Program-made: the position numbers and the translations under genes | NCBI GenBank assembly: GCA_016271365.2 | Contig: CM028136.1 | Span: 473,666,001-473,730,000 of the forward strand | DNA from: Neoceratodus forsteri | Lineage: Eukaryota > Chordata > Ceratodontiformes > Ceratodontidae | Direction: 5' to 3' | Length of the DNA: 64,000 nucleotides | Notes under the pieces: model-generated | What the model saw: the letters and a program-made list of their open reading frames with translations, nothing else | Database searches by the model: none | What the model was told of the DNA's origin: nothing | In this document: piece after piece, positions 10,463 to 23,044 of the stretch | How positions within the stretch are numbered: position 1 is the stretch's first letter | Layout of the letters: every line of letters starts with the position of its first letter

Positions 10463-11895
10463 TTCATAGGAAGCACAATACAGTAACCACCATGTTGAAG
10501 GTCTTGGATGACATTAACAAAGCTATGGAACTCGGGAAGGTTACCGGTGCCATCTTTGCTGACCTCTCCAAGGCCTTCGACACAATGATCATAAAATACT
10601 GTTGAAGAGATAGGGAGATTTTGGACTGGGTTTGGAGACCTTGACTTGGTTTCAAAATTATTTGATTGGACGACAACAAAGTACAGTAGTGAATGGACAT
10701 CATTCTAAGGTTATAAATACTAGGAGAGGAGACCTGCAGGGATCCGTCTTAGGTCCCCTACTGTTCACCATTTATTTGATGGACTTGGGGACCTGCATCG
10801 GGGGTGCAGACTATCAGTGTTATGCAGATGGCACTGTGGTCTATACCTCTGATGTTACTGTCAGGAAGGTTCAGTTAAAATTACAGTGGACGTTTGATGA
10901 ATTACAAGCTTATTTCAGTCAGTACCTTTTAAAATTGAACTCAACTAAGACAAACATGATGTTGATTGGGTTTTCTAAAACAACAGTATGACCTCATAAA
11001 TAGCCCTCTAGATATCTATACATTGGAAGGTGAAAAACTGGAACAAGTAGAGGTTTATAAGTACAGTATTTGGGGTTTTGGATGGACACAATAAGATCAG
11101 GAAATGTACATGTGGCCAAGTTGATAAATAAGGTGAGGAAATGTTTAGGAGCATTATATCAACATAAAGGGCATCCGGATTCAGAGACTAGGGTAAAGAT
11201 AGTACAGTCACAAATCCTCCCAATTTCATATTATGCAGATATTGTGCATGAGTACAGCACAAAAGACAAGCTTACAATATTGGACACATTGTACAAAAAT
11301 GATGGCACAATTTTTTCTAAATACCCCCTATGATCCTCATGGATGCACATTATATAATCAACTAGGATGGACCTCATTACATGAAAGGTGTCAGTTACAT
11401 AGAATACTGTTTGCATTTAAAAGCAGATGGAGTGATGTTCTTCATTATGTGTTAGAGCATTCAGAGTATAGGGTATGGAAAGACTCTTTAAGATATTCAG
11501 ATTTGCTGGAATTGGTAACCCCTAGATCTAACACATTGAGATCTGCCTATTTCTCTAGTCATATGATTCCCCACGGATGGAATTCTTCACCAGCTAGATT
11601 TCATTTGAAGGGTGAAAAACTGCCATCACACGCTGTTATTAAGGATTGGTTCATGACTATTGTATCTTATTGTGAAAGATGTGAACATTCTAAAGAGGGG
11701 GTTACTTAGGGGTAATTTGTGCACTATATTGTGATAAGTGTGCAATTTAAAAACTGTATTCTTAATTTAGATCCTCTTAGATTGCTATGTGTTATGTATT
11801 TTGTTGTGTATTTGTATAGAACTTTATTTCTAATTTTTTACAATGGGACATCATTGTAAATGTGTTTGCTCAATGATATTATCCCAAATAAATAA
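10463..11895 (+). mobile_element. L2-like LINE, 5'-truncated, 3' end present
   Basis: This LINE starts inside the reverse transcriptase and reaches a 3' end that reads caatgatattatcccaaat followed by AATAAATAAA-like tail sequence. The related element at 39-40.8 kb ends similarly (gctcaatgatgaatgcctgg, then TAAATAAAG), so both belong to one broad family with a short 3' tail repeat. Confidence 0.75.
10490..11709 (+). pseudogene. L2-like ORF2 reverse transcriptase, broken
   Basis: Three frames carry consecutive RT pieces. At about 10500-10600 is FADLSKAFDT (palm motif A). At 10632-10991 are GDLQGSVLGPLLFTIY and then CYADGTVVYTS, where the catalytic Y-A-D-D box has become YADG, so one aspartate is lost. 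Pieces at 11070-11333 and 11233-11709 carry the thumb and the C-terminal segment with a basic WNSS-like end. At least two frameshifts separate them. It is nonfunctional. Confidence 0.75.
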
Positions 11896-13950
11896 ATTTC
11901 AAACTTCATGTGCAGAGGGTCAGGAAAGCCACAGAGTTCCCTTGGTGTACACTGGTGGGACACTCTGTGGCATCCACAAAACAGGATGTGTGCCCTTCTC
12001 TGCAACTGCTGTCAGGCTGAACATGTGGCTATGTGATAGGATGGAATGAGACAGGCCAGGGGGCATGGGTGTCAATGCACAGCATCTAGAAACTATATTC
12101 CACTGTGCAAAGTGCCAGTGGAGGGGGAGTACACTATGCAACCCTAAGAACTGCATTAGTGGCTAAGCACCTCCTCCAAGCAAACACATCATTGTTCCTA
12201 GGGCTCAATGGACTCTGTCTTCTCCAGACCCCAGCTCTAGGATCCTCTATGGTGGGCTGGAGCATCACCAGCACTGACCAGTTTGTTTTCACAATCTAAA
12301 GTGACTCCACTAGAGCTATGTTCCCAATATTCCCTGCTGCCAGCCCAGGCAGGGATCCACTTGTTGACCATCACAGACATCTGATTGGATGCCAGTGGTC
12401 CAGACCAGTTCTACCAACCCCTGCTGCTCCCTACCCCTATGCATTGCTAGTGTTTTGTTTTTCTAACTTTCCTGGCTGCAGCTTGTGCTTTCTTGTTTTC
12501 TATCAGTCAGCTACTCATGTTGCACTCCTGTCATCATTTAACTCCTCTGTTTCTTTCTGTTTTAGAACATGGTGTGCTTACTAGTTTCCACAATATGTGC
12601 TACCTATGTCATTCTGCTGTTTTGGCTTGTCCTATTTCAGGCTTTTTATTTTGCTGTTCATACCAGGCCACTTGCAAACCTCTCAGTTCCCCAGCATTCC
12701 TCCTCAGTTGCTTCCACCTGGCCTTCAAGCAAGAAAACCTCTCCCATTCTTGCTCTGTCATTTTAGCTAGTTTAATTAGTCAGTATGCTTCAGCAATTAC
12801 CACCTTAATCTTAGCATTACACAGTTTCCAACCTTTCCTCATGAGGCTGGGTTTTACCTCTCATTTTGACATTTGATGTATGTTCAGATTTTAATACCTT
12901 TTCAGTTGTTATATTTTCCATCAATATCAATCATTCCATTCAGCATTCATTATTTAGTTTGATTCTCACCCTCAGCATTTGCCATGTGGGTAGACAGCTC
13001 TGCTCACCTTGAAGTCCACATTTTGAGGCTGATTCTCTCTTACCATGTGAGGACCCTTCTCTGTAAGCTGATTGTTTCTTGTTGCACCTCCCAGCAGTCC
13101 TACTGGGTAATAATATCCAGCACTTAGGGGGAAGCTTTAGCCATGCAGACCTTCAGTTGGTGGCACATCAAAATGTATCATTTAAGACTTCAGCTGCCAG
13201 ATGATGGGGCCCTAAGTCCACAGGAAATTCTTTATAAATGCAGACCATGTTAGCAGCACCTCTGAAAGCTATTCCCCCTGTGTATGCTTAAATTCCACCT
13301 AATCTCATTCCATTTCCCCTTACTTTAGTTCCCATTCTAGGATAGGTCTCCTCACAGTCTTGAGGCTGGGTGCTAGACTTTCAGCAGTCACTCTCCTCAA
13401 CCCATGCTTTCATGGGTGGGTCTCCATTTTGGGGAACTTCCTTTAGCTGCAGAGATTGGTTTGTGGCACCATACAGCATTATTCCTTTAAAGGGATAGAG
13501 AGAAAGTTATCCCTCCTAAAAACATCCCCTGAATTTCAAACTCCAAATTAGCATTCCGAGCTGTCACAATAAGAAGTTCTCCTGCCATCAGAGATGGTAG
13601 TTAAGGCTGTGGCTCTCCAGAGGCTTCCTCCACATGTTTTTTTTCTCTCTTCTGAGTGCTGAAAGTCATAATGTAGTATATGTACTTCAGGACAGCATTT
13701 AACCTAGAAGCCAGTTTCTGCTATGAGTTGGAGTTGGATGGTGGTGCTGTCTTGTCCTTCAGTCCTGCCATTCCCCTCTCTCCCTATGGAACACATGCCT
13801 CTGTCTGCTATCAGTTACCAGTTGGTGCCAGTCATTACTCCAATCAATCTCCGTCTGTTATCAGTCAGCATCAGATTCTGTCAGTCAGTACTCTACTCAG
13901 TCTCTGTGTTAGCTACCTGCTACACAGTACTTTTGAATTCCCTTGTAAGC
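11896..13950. other. no recognised feature
   Basis: About 2 kb of moderately AT-rich sequence. ORFs here are short and lack recognisable domains. I see no tandem array, long inverted repeat or LINE motif. Confidence 0.5.
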
Positions 13951-13954
13951 TACT

Positions 13955-14602
13955 TTTGCATAAAGGAATTATGTTCCCTCAGCACCTCTAGAAGTGAAAC
14001 CCTCCTTGTGTAGGCTCATTTGCCTTCACAGTACTTTGAGAGGGTGGTAGTCCCCCATAGGACAGAGTGTGAATGATCAAAGTATTCAAATATAATAATA
14101 AAACAACACAGTATTTCAACTTCCTTCAGACTAGAAACAATATTGTACAAGCATAACTCCTCATTAAGTTGCATACTCTCATTGAAAACAAAAGGTATGC
14201 CTACTGTTCAACGGGTGGGAACTACTAGCCACACACCCCTTCCTGAGCTATTTAAGCCAACTTCATCCAGCCTCATTTTGAAGCATTGTTTCTTTGCCTT
14301 GCCATCCTCCCCTCATTCTTCAACAGTGCATCCCTCTCATTGGGACTACTTCTTATGGTACCTTTAGCCTAAAGGAATTATGTTCCCATGGCATTTCTGG
14401 GGTAGAACCCTCCATAACAGGGTTCCTTTGCCTTCACAGTTCCCTGATAGGGTGACAGACCCCCATGGGACAGAGAGTGCAAATGGCTAACGTATCCACA
14501 TATAGCAGTCAAATAAAACAGTCATTCAACAACCTTCAAACTATTAACAATTTTGAACAAGCATAACTCCTCAAAAAGTTGAGTATGCCCATTGAGCCAA
14601 AT
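13955..14602 (+). repeat. pair of diverged ~240-bp direct repeats
   Basis: The stretch 13955-14196 is repeated at 14357-14602. Shared landmarks are aaaggaattatgttccc, tttgccttcacag, caagcataactcctca and an AATAAAACA-like motif. Identity is roughly 70-75% by eye with small indels. The 160 bp between them is unrelated. They could be a tandem duplication or remnants of two solo LTRs. Confidence 0.65.
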
Positions 14603-16130
14603 TTGCACTTTGCAAACTGATGCTTCAGATGTACTGTAGGAAGCCCTATGATAAGTTCAGACTCAAGGCACAAACACTGGTTTGATGGTACTAAGTTATT
14701 TTGCACAGTGTCAACACTTTAAATAACTTGTTTAACTGGATGCTTAAGTACACTAAGCAGGCAGTGGCCTATCTGTTGTTTTAAAGTTGGGAGGACTTAA
14801 ACAATTCAGTTGTTTGATTTGGGATTGCCTGTTTGTCCTCTGTTCTTGTTCCAGTCTTACAAGTCAGCAACTCCTCTCCCCCACCCAGTTTCTCAGATCC
14901 CACCCACTTACCTGATCTCCATGTGGTAGATCAGTGGGTCCACTATTCTGGCCAAGTTTCAGTGCAACCACTGGCATGTGTGCTGCTGGAGCTATAAGGC
15001 CACAGACAGTTGCAAACAGACCACATACCAGGAGGTGTGCACTATCCATGATGCTCCCTTTGGTGCCTAGAGGTGGGGCAGGAGAGCACTCACCACATGA
15101 TCCTAAGAATGCTGCAGGCTTCTGTGGTTGCTTCTCATGTCCTTGATGCTCCCATTGGGGCCTGGAGGCAAGTGGGGGAATGCCGACTGCACAGTCATGT
15201 GAAACCCTTGGCTACAGTTGGGAGAACATTAGGGAGATCCCACACCACATGAGTAAGCATTCAGCCTCTCCCAGCTCAATGTGGAGTGGACAGCTAATGG
15301 GGTTCTGGTGTAATGCAGTATGCACAGGCTGGTGCAGGAACATACCACACCATGCATGTTATTGTCTGGGCCTTGCTGGACTGACCACCAGTGGCACAGG
15401 TCCGACCATCAGAATTCTTCTGCTGTCCCTGATTGGTCTAGTAAAAATAAATATTTGAAAAAGTGCTATTTTGAGAATAATAAAAAAGGTGAATAAATGA
15501 GCTACAATAAGTACCTAGGTGCTCAGAGCCTCAGCAGCCAGCCCAGGAGTTCATCAGCAGTGAGCAGGCATTTTGAATTCCCCTTCAATCCCCATAGCAG
15601 CTTAGAACCTGGCTCTATAGATTGCAATGTGGTTAACTGGCAGCTATTCAAGTTTGTATTCATATCGCTCAACTTCTTGTCATTGTTCAGCTAGATTGAT
15701 GGGTAGAATAAGGTTTGTTTGTGTTGCCTTTGCTGCTGTACCTACTGGGCCCTACATGCTTGTTCTTTGCAAAGTGTTCTTGCAGTATTCCCATGCTGTT
15801 GGTCCAGGTGGTGCCCCACTAGGAAGACAAAAATCAGTTTCATCCCCCCAACCTGGTTCAGTGCACATAGATAGTTTGGCACATGAGAAAAGTGAATGGT
15901 AAAATGACCAATATTGCCAGTTGCAGCTTTGTTTCTATATGCCAGGTAAAGGAAAAAGTGAGACCTGCTTTAAGCAGTTTTATGCATAGGATACCAAACT
16001 GCCAGACCCACTAGAGGGTAGTGGATGCAGCACCACTTGGCCTGGGCATTCTGGCAGTGCTGCAGGATTCAGTTTGACAGCTGACCACAGAGGGTGTACA
16101 TGCTCACTTGCATTCTAGTTAAAACAATAT
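14603..16130. other. no recognised feature
   Basis: Neither strand shows a long ORF with a known domain, and I see no array or inverted repeat. Confidence 0.45.
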
Positions 16131-17020
16131 TATAATATACTGATGCGGTAGTCCCAGTATAGTTAGGTTGACCAGCAGGTTTTATGTTAAACCCCTAAAT
16201 TTGCATCTTAATAGCTTTGGTAGTGTTTAACAAATTTAGCTGAAATTGTGCATGCATTATCTAGTAGGCAAGGTCTAACTATGTTGAAAGTTTCATGGTG
16301 GTGTCTGTGCAGTTTCTTAGATAAGCATATGCCATTTTCCTGTAGATGTCTATTTTTCCCTATATTTAACATGGGTTTTTGGATTTGCTCTCAAGTACTG
16401 CCTACATGAAATGCAATTTTTTTCAAGAACTTTCAGGCTAGAAGTATGCCCTGCCAAAGTAGTTTATTTGGAAGGTTTTGTGAAAAAATATTAAAGAGTT
16501 CCAGAGTTCTAAGAATTTAAAGTTTTTCTTTTTCTGTTTTGAACATGCTCAGTAAGCACTTTTTTTGGATAACATTCTAATATGACAAGAACATTTTCAT
16601 ATTGCAAGACTGTTTTTGGTTTCTCACTACTTTCTTCTCACAGCATGAAAACACTTTTTTGGTTCGGGATGGTTGCCATTTTGTTTTTCCCCCAAACTAA
16701 AAGACTTGGAAAATACATAAAAATTATGTAATTTAACAAAAAAAAACAGAAAAACACCTGAACATAGCTAAACTGAACCTGTTCAGCTAGATTCTGGTGT
16801 TTGTTTCTTTTAAAACAAATGGCCAGAAATACCTTTTCTGGGCACCTTGAAGTCAGGGTGCCCAGCTTAGTGAGAGGTGCTGTTTACCCACATTCTCTAT
16901 TTGACAACAGCAGACTTTCTTGAATTCTGAAGCCACAGCTGCACTCATGCTGCTGGCTTCAGTTAAAGCACTGCTATGATGATCATCTGTTCTCTCTGTC
17001 TCTGTCTGGTTGTTTATCTA

Positions 17021-17186
17021 CAGTGATAGCCAGAGACATTGCAAGCTATTTCAGATATTTTGTGAAATTTCTGAAGAGTTTCTCTCTGCTACCCCTACTG
17101 TTTAAATGCAAAAGTATCAGATATTTCTAGAAATATCACAGAAATTTCAGGAAATAGCTTGCAGTGTCTGTGGCTACTACTGTAGC
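17021..17186. repeat. imperfect palindrome (~58-bp arms)
   Basis: The left arm 17021-17078 (tacagtgatagccagagaca, then gcaagctatttcaga) pairs with the right arm at about 17130-17186 (gaaatagcttgcagtgtctg, then ggctactactgta). The right arm runs into a TCTG microsatellite. It would form a stable hairpin in single-stranded DNA or RNA. Confidence 0.7.
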
Positions 17187-17188
17187 TA

Positions 17189-17223
<35 letters not shown>
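17189..17223 (+). repeat. (TCTG)n microsatellite
   Basis: About nine TCTG/TGTC units occur in perfect tandem next to the hairpin. Translations through it are low-complexity and not genes. Confidence 0.95.
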
Positions 17224-17225
<2 letters not shown>

Positions 17226-18080
17226 TCAAAATATTTCTTATGTGGACTGGAATGACCCTTCCAAATGCTGCTTCTTTCTCCCCCTCCCCTCCCTTCCAGG
17301 CCACCCCCCCATACCATTGTTTCTGTATTTTTTAATATCTATTATAAGTGGACCAGGGTGCCCACAATTGGTACCAATTCTCTTGACCCCACCACTCCTC
17401 ATGGTTGCCTGTCTTTGTTTCCATTATGTACATGGTGGCACTAGGGTGCCCAACCCCAGTGCCACTGAACATGAGCCTGGCAATGGGGTGCCCAGTCCCT
17501 AGTGTCAGAATGTGACTGTCCCCTTGAAACAGAGAAAACTGTCCCTCTCTGATTATTTTTAACCTGTGTTAAAGAAAAAGGTACCATTCGCAAGTGACCC
17601 ACCCCACACACCCCAACCCAACTGCCCACTCAACACCTACCACCTCACACCCCCAACACACCCTCACTCACCTGAATATGTCACAAGATATAGATCTACT
17701 CTCTGATCAAAGACATGACTTGATATTGGAACCAGTGAATGTGATATGAGAAAATAAGATGTTGTGAAAAAATGGCTATGTTGAAAATGTCAGGTCAACA
17801 TATTGAAATTAACAAAGTTATGAATCAGCATAGAAAAATTCAATATACACATAACTTTATTTTTACATATTTTGACCACAAAGTTTGAGCATAGCCTTCT
17901 TAAGACCAACTTATAAGCAAGGGTGGTAACATTTTCAAATCAAGCCCAAAAGATAACTTCACAAAGTGACCTGAAATCACCTTTTGGGCCAGAGTTGCAC
18001 AATTCCACCACAACTGGTCATGAGGTGGGGTCCCAAAAATACCTTGTTGAAAATTTGGTGTAAAAATATGTAAAAGGATT

Positions 18081-18281
18081 CATAACCCCAAAGAAGACCC
18101 ACCACTAATTTGCCACAATTCAGGAGACCCAAAACCTTAATGCTTTTTCCCTTTTGCTGCTTGGGTGGTGGTGATGGGAAGTTAGGGTTGGAAACCCTAA
18201 TGCCACATTTCTCTGCTTTTGTTGCATTAAGTTTAACCCTAACTGGTGCAGTAACATAGCTTTTTTTGCAAAAAAATATAT
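18081..18281 (+). repeat. foldback end module, single copy
   Basis: It contains cttttgctgcttgggtggtg, gttagggttggaaaccctaa and ctaactggtgcagtaacat, followed by a T/A run. The same order occurs at 31660-31825 and 45340-45470, and parts occur inverted at 21962-22000 and 44950-45000. It appears to be the end sequence of several foldback elements in this window. Confidence 0.65.
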
Positions 18282-18284
18282 ATT

Positions 18285-18975
18285 ATAGTTGTGCGGTAGC
18301 ACAAGTATAATTAGGGTGGAGTGGAAGACTCCATGTTAAACCCCAGTCTTTACATTTTAATAACTTTGGTGGTGTTTGACAAAATTGCCCCAAATTTGGG
18401 CCTGCATTGTCAGGGTGGCAACCTCTCAAGACTTGTGAAGTTTTGTGGCAGGCAATTATCCAGACTCTGAGATCTGGATGTATCACAAATATAGAAAAAG
18501 AATCACTTTTGCCCTTCTTTGCTGTTTTATTGCTCTCACCTACAGACTAGATGATATGGAGTTTTGTTTCAAAACTTTAAGGCTGAAGAGACTTGAAGGT
18601 TGTGCCTTTTCAAAGTTTTGGGAAGAAATATTAATTAGTTCCGGTTATAAGTTTTGAAATTTGGCTTTTGCATATGTTCAGTAGGGTTTTAGGATAACCT
18701 TCTGATACAACACCAAAACTGTGCTTTCCAAAGCCATTTTACTTTCACAAAATTTGTATTTTTCATGTTGTGAGAAAAACTGTTCAGATCATGATAGTGG
18801 CCAGCTTTTTTTTTTCCTCTGGCTAAAATAAAATTTGAAAAAGCAGAAAAATGAAGTATTTGAAAAAAAAGAACATGAATTTTGCTAAACAGGACACATT
18901 AAGCAATATTCTGTTGTTTTGTTTTACCTAAAATGAGCCAGAAATACCTTTTGGGACTTTGCTCTCAATTTAAAG
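18285..18975 (+). repeat. second copy of the 700-bp module
   Basis: Homologous to 16140-16860 in the same orientation. Shared landmarks include a TGCGGTAG-like start, aactttggtggtgtttgaca, the gttcagtagg region and gccagaaataccttttgg. Identity is perhaps 65-70% by eye. A third copy, inverted, is at 48915-49540. Confidence 0.65.
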
Positions 18976-19729
18976 AAATGGCTGATTTTATGCTGCAAGC
19001 CAAAATGTTACTGTAGCACATTTAGCTGCAACAGTAAGGTGCAACACCAACATTTGGCGATGCTAAAATTTAGGTGTGTTGCAATGTTAGTGTCATACTT
19101 TAGCGCCATTTTAAATGATCAACACAAGAAATTTAATTTTTATATCTCACACATATTTACTCATAACTTTTGAATATACTGTTTACATGACCCTACCTCT
19201 TGAACAAGGATGGTGGGATTTTTAAGTAAAGGTCAAATGGTGATTTCACAGTTGTTCTGTAAACCCACCTTTCGGTGGGATTTAATATATTCTAGTGACC
19301 AGCTTTCATGATATGGTGTCAACATGTCAAACAAAATGTTATGAAGAAATGTTGTGTACAGGGCTGCCTTTGGCCCAGAGGATGACGTGTCGTGATTCAG
19401 TGCCAGTGAGCTTAGTTCGAGAGCATTCTCAGTGAGCCAGCAGGATGGACTGAGGATGGGGGGATGGCGCTGCTATAAGTCACCACCCTGGGCCTGGGGA
19501 AGGAAGGTCAGGGCCAGTTTTAGGATTTGGGGGACTCCCGGTGAAATTTATGATGGGGCCCCTCACCCAGGTGTCATTTTACATGTGGCCGGTGTATTAT
19601 TCAAATTTTATGGAGTTAAAATACCAATGCACATGTAGGTGCTTAATCTCATTTTTAAGCCTAGAAACAATCCCTTCGATTAATGAAATAGTATACATCA
19701 GGCTGAGTTAAAGAATTTATGAGGCACTT

Positions 19730-19730
<1 letters not shown>

Positions 19731-19784
<54 letters not shown>
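19731..19784 (+). repeat. (CA)n microsatellite
   Basis: About 26 perfect CA units. With the (GT)n tract at 20108-20144 it forms complementary arms of a foldback region. Confidence 0.95.
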
Positions 19785-19786
<2 letters not shown>

Positions 19787-19789
19787 TTC

Positions 19790-20104
19790 AGGCTCAAAAC
19801 AGACAGTCGTAACACACCTACAAACAAAGTTTCCACACATAATTTCCACATGCACTTTCCACAAACATTACACCAGGCTACAGACACATGATCTGAGGTA
19901 GGCCTCATACATAAACAAAGGATCCACACACTCCCACCACCACCACCATGCAAGCTAATCCACATGTGTTTGTGGCCTGGGGTGAAGGTTGTAGAACCTC
20001 GGGGGGAAGGGATAAGGTGTGTGGATCTTTTGTTTGTAAGCAATCTAAAAATGTGTTTTCCAAGTTTTGTATAGGATCCCCAGGACTGTGTGTTTGTACC
20101 CTTA

Positions 20105-20145
<41 letters not shown>

Positions 20146-20580
20146 GTGGTGTTGGTGGATGGTGGATCCTTTGTGTACTGTAGGAGGTCTACACAGACTC
20201 ATATGTTTGTAGCCAGGCTACAAACACACAGCTTGAGGTAAGCCTCTACACAAAGGATTCATCACCCATGCACGCAAGTACAAAGGCTCCAAACACACAG
20301 ACCTAGGGTTCATATACAAAGTATACAAACACACAGTCTTGGCTTGCATACAAAAATACAATCAATACACCTTCCTCCCTACCTCATCCTCCACTTCACC
20401 CTCACCCTGGGACTCTACAACTATCTTTAACCCAGGCTACAAGCATATGCTTCGAGGACTTCTAAAATACAAACACACTGTCTCTAAATTTGCTAACAAA
20501 CAAGATCCACACATTCCTCTTCACCTTGGGACCCACAACATTTAACCCAGACTACAAGCACACAGTTTGAGGGCTCCTAA
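19790..20580. repeat. foldback/tandem region with CA and GT arms
   Basis: Units such as aggctacaaacacacagctt and caaaggatccacaca appear in direct form (19870-19935, 20210-20270, 20430-20560). They appear inverted at 20020-20060 (tgtgtggatcttttgtttgt) and 20150-20215. The two dinucleotide tracts lie in opposite orientation about 325 bp apart. No coding sequence is supported: the ORFs here translate to Cys-Val or His-Thr strings. Confidence 0.6.
20108..20144 (+). repeat. (GT)n microsatellite
   Basis: About 18 perfect GT units, the inverted counterpart of the CA tract at 19731-19784. Confidence 0.95.
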
Positions 20581-20589
20581 AAAACAAAG

Positions 20590-21650
20590 TGTAAACAGGT
20601 TGCTGTGGGTGTTGTGATTACTACCCCTGCCTTGTGGGCTCAAACAAAGTTGATGGGCCTGGGTTCTGATTTTCCTAAATGGGGATTTGAATCAAGATAT
20701 TTTAGGTTTACTGAGGTGCCTCCAACCAGAGTAAAATGTGAGTCTGGTGTCAGAGTGGTACAACCCCCAGGATGCAGTACCTACCCATCTCCTCATAGTT
20801 TCCCCTGTACACATGAAAAATCAGTGTGTAACCTTATTTTTTATATGCAATTATTACCACTAGAAATATGCTCATGGTACAAAATGTTTTATTACATATT
20901 CTTTGCAGAACCAAAAAGCATGATGTCATACTAGTATGCAAAAACTACTGAACACATGTTTTTAATTAGGTGGAATTATTTGCTTTCACAAGAGTAAGAC
21001 AAGCTTGTTTTTCAGGCATATTTATTATGTCTGACCTCCAACCTTGCTAGCTAAAGCTAATGATAGTACACACCACTCATCATAACTTCAGACTGCACTT
21101 TACAAAGCATTTCTTATCACATGCTTAATGGTGCTTGGTGGACCTTGATACCTGATTTATGTTTTGGTTGGAAGTTCTGCCTGGTGGTCTGTAGTCATTG
21201 ATGCCTTTTGCTTAATTATATACTCTTAACAAAAACATACTAATTAACTAGATGTGTAGTGTAGTGCATATTTAGACAACACATAAGAAGGCACAATTTG
21301 GCACATGTGTCAAAGACTCTCAGTCAGTCTGTCCTGAAGAGCAGTGCTTTCCATATAGAACTATAAAGAAGTTTATTTTCTAGTTCTGTGGCTGTCCACT
21401 GGCCGTCTCCCCCCACTCATCATGTATAGACATTCTCAGCAATGCTGAGGGGGGCAGGGACAGAACTGTGCTACAGGCTGCACAGTGCTTCGCTTTCAAG
21501 AAAGAAAAAAGTGCCTTAAGTGGTTTGCAGTTTATGTTTTTGTGTGAGGGGGGCCCCTGCACAGGCGTGGTTTGGAGGTGCCAAATGCCAGCCCTGGAAT
21601 GGTGCAGTGTTGGCTGCATGGGCAACAAGTAACTATATAGTGAAGAGAAG
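20590..21650. other. no recognised feature
   Basis: About 1 kb without a recognisable domain, array or hairpin. Confidence 0.45.
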
Positions 21651-21654
21651 TCCT

Positions 21655-22811
21655 CTCTTAACATAGGGCCCAGAGGGACCTACACATTTGCACCCATAGC
21701 TGCACAGAAACACAGGACCCAGAGAGCCCTGTACTTCCATAGCCAGAAGGACTTTTGGCCCTGCACCTCTACATCTGAAGTCATAGGGATGCACAGGGCC
21801 CAGAAGGACTTGCACTTCTGCAGCCTCCATACAGCCCCATAAATTATTCGCATCATAGGTGCAGGAAAATGCAGGGCCCAGAGGACCCTGCACTTCTGCA
21901 GGCAGATGGACTGAATCTTCTCTTGGCACAGGGCTTGGAGGGTCCTGCACATCTGCATCTGTTCCAACCCTAACTCCTACCTCCCAAGCAGCAAAAGGAC
22001 AATGCCACAAGCAACCACAGACAGCCATCATCAGGTTGGACAAACAACACACAATTGTTTCCAGATGATGCAAATGCAGTAGCACCTGACATGCTGCCTT
22101 CATGGATTTGTATATTTGGCATGCACACTGCCAGACATTCACACTCACTTTCTGGCTACAGATAGAAATCTACAATACTCAAATCACAGTAGAACTTCTG
22201 TCTGCAGATGTACAGGTCCCCGCAGCCACAGATATAAATCCATGATACCCAAATTACAAGAGTTCCTTTGTTGCAGAAGTGTTGGCTCCTATGGACCAGT
22301 GCTTTTGTAGCGGCAGGTACTCATGCACAGTGTAAGACATACACACACTTCTGGCTGTAAAAGTACATACTCTTGAGGGACCTGTGCTTCTAAAACCAGA
22401 GGTGTAAGAGATACACATCAGCCTCTGGCTGTAGTATTGCAGGGCCCATGAAATCCATGATACCCAAATTGAAATACTACTTCTGTCTGCAGAAGCACAG
22501 GCCCCTATGAGTCCATTGCTTCTGTAGCCACAGGTACACATGTACACTGTAAGACATACACACTGATATCTGGTTGCTGAAGCACAGGCCCTGTGGGGCC
22601 TACACCTCTGCTGCTACATATGTAAATCCATGATACCCAAACAGTAACACTACTTCAGTCTGCAGAACTGTAGGCCCTTGAGGGGCCTGTGCTTCTGCAG
22701 CCATAGGTGTATGATATTCACATCAACTTCTGTCTGCAGAAGCACAGGCTCCTGTATGCCAGCATTTCTGTTGCTGCATATAAAAATCCATGCTATCCAA
22801 ATAGCAAAACT
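21655..22811. repeat. palindromic GCAGAAGTGCAGGGCCC minisatellite, left part
   Basis: Units alternate between a cctgtgcttctgcag form and its reverse complement ctgcagaagcacagg, so each ~85-bp unit contains a short hairpin. Boundaries repeat around tacttctgtctgcag at 22188, 22472, 22650 and 22725. The array stops at 22811, where an L1 3' end begins, and resumes at 31415 beyond the L1. A lone related unit lies at 46397-46485. Confidence 0.75.
21962..22085. repeat. left arm of large foldback element
   Basis: The reverse complement of this stretch (gcatttgcatcatctggaaa, gttgtttgtc, gatgatggctgtct, tgctgcttgggaggtaggag) matches 31588-31700 in order. The two arms enclose the palindromic minisatellite and the L1 that interrupts it. 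Confidence 0.75.
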
Positions 22812-23044
22812 ACTTCTTTTTTTCCAAAATACTTTTTATTCATGTTGATACATGCCATATTTATAACATTTTTTACATTATTATATATTTATGTTCAACT
22901 CCCCCCTCCTCACTTGACTTTTTCTGGAAGGTATACACTTTAATGTTACATTAATATACAATGGTAATACTATATACATAACATGTCAGAGGTTTCTATT
23001 GGGGTTACTTATAATTCATATCTAAATACCTATATTCGGAACCC

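Larger units (their letters stand above)
16140..19490 (+). repeat. composite ~3-kb repeat family, copy 1
   Basis: This block is collinear with the reverse complement of 46620-49540. In order: a 700-bp module at 16140-16860, a segment at 16860-16965 matching 48785-48910 inverted, a CCAGGGTG/CTAGGGTG repeat zone at 17340-17520, a segment at 17520-17700 matching 48060-48240 inverted, a hairpin-rich segment at 17740-18070 matching 47600-48000, and a segment at 19385-19490 matching 46620-46720 inverted. Copy 1 also has an extra insertion-like pair at 18080-18975. No coding capacity is seen, so it is a non-autonomous family of unknown type. Confidence 0.7.

Noticed and set aside
12318..12876. Hydrophobic plus-strand ORFs as membrane proteins
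   Set aside because: Three overlapping frames are all open because of T/C-rich composition, and none shows a family motif.
19717..20241. Cys-Val and His-Thr repeat ORFs on both strands
   Set aside because: They are readings of CA/GT dinucleotide tracts.
21633..22148. 171-codon minus-strand ORF in the palindromic array
   Set aside because: Its repeated Gly-Pro-Val motifs follow the DNA repeat unit. ORFs in other frames and on the other strand are equally long.
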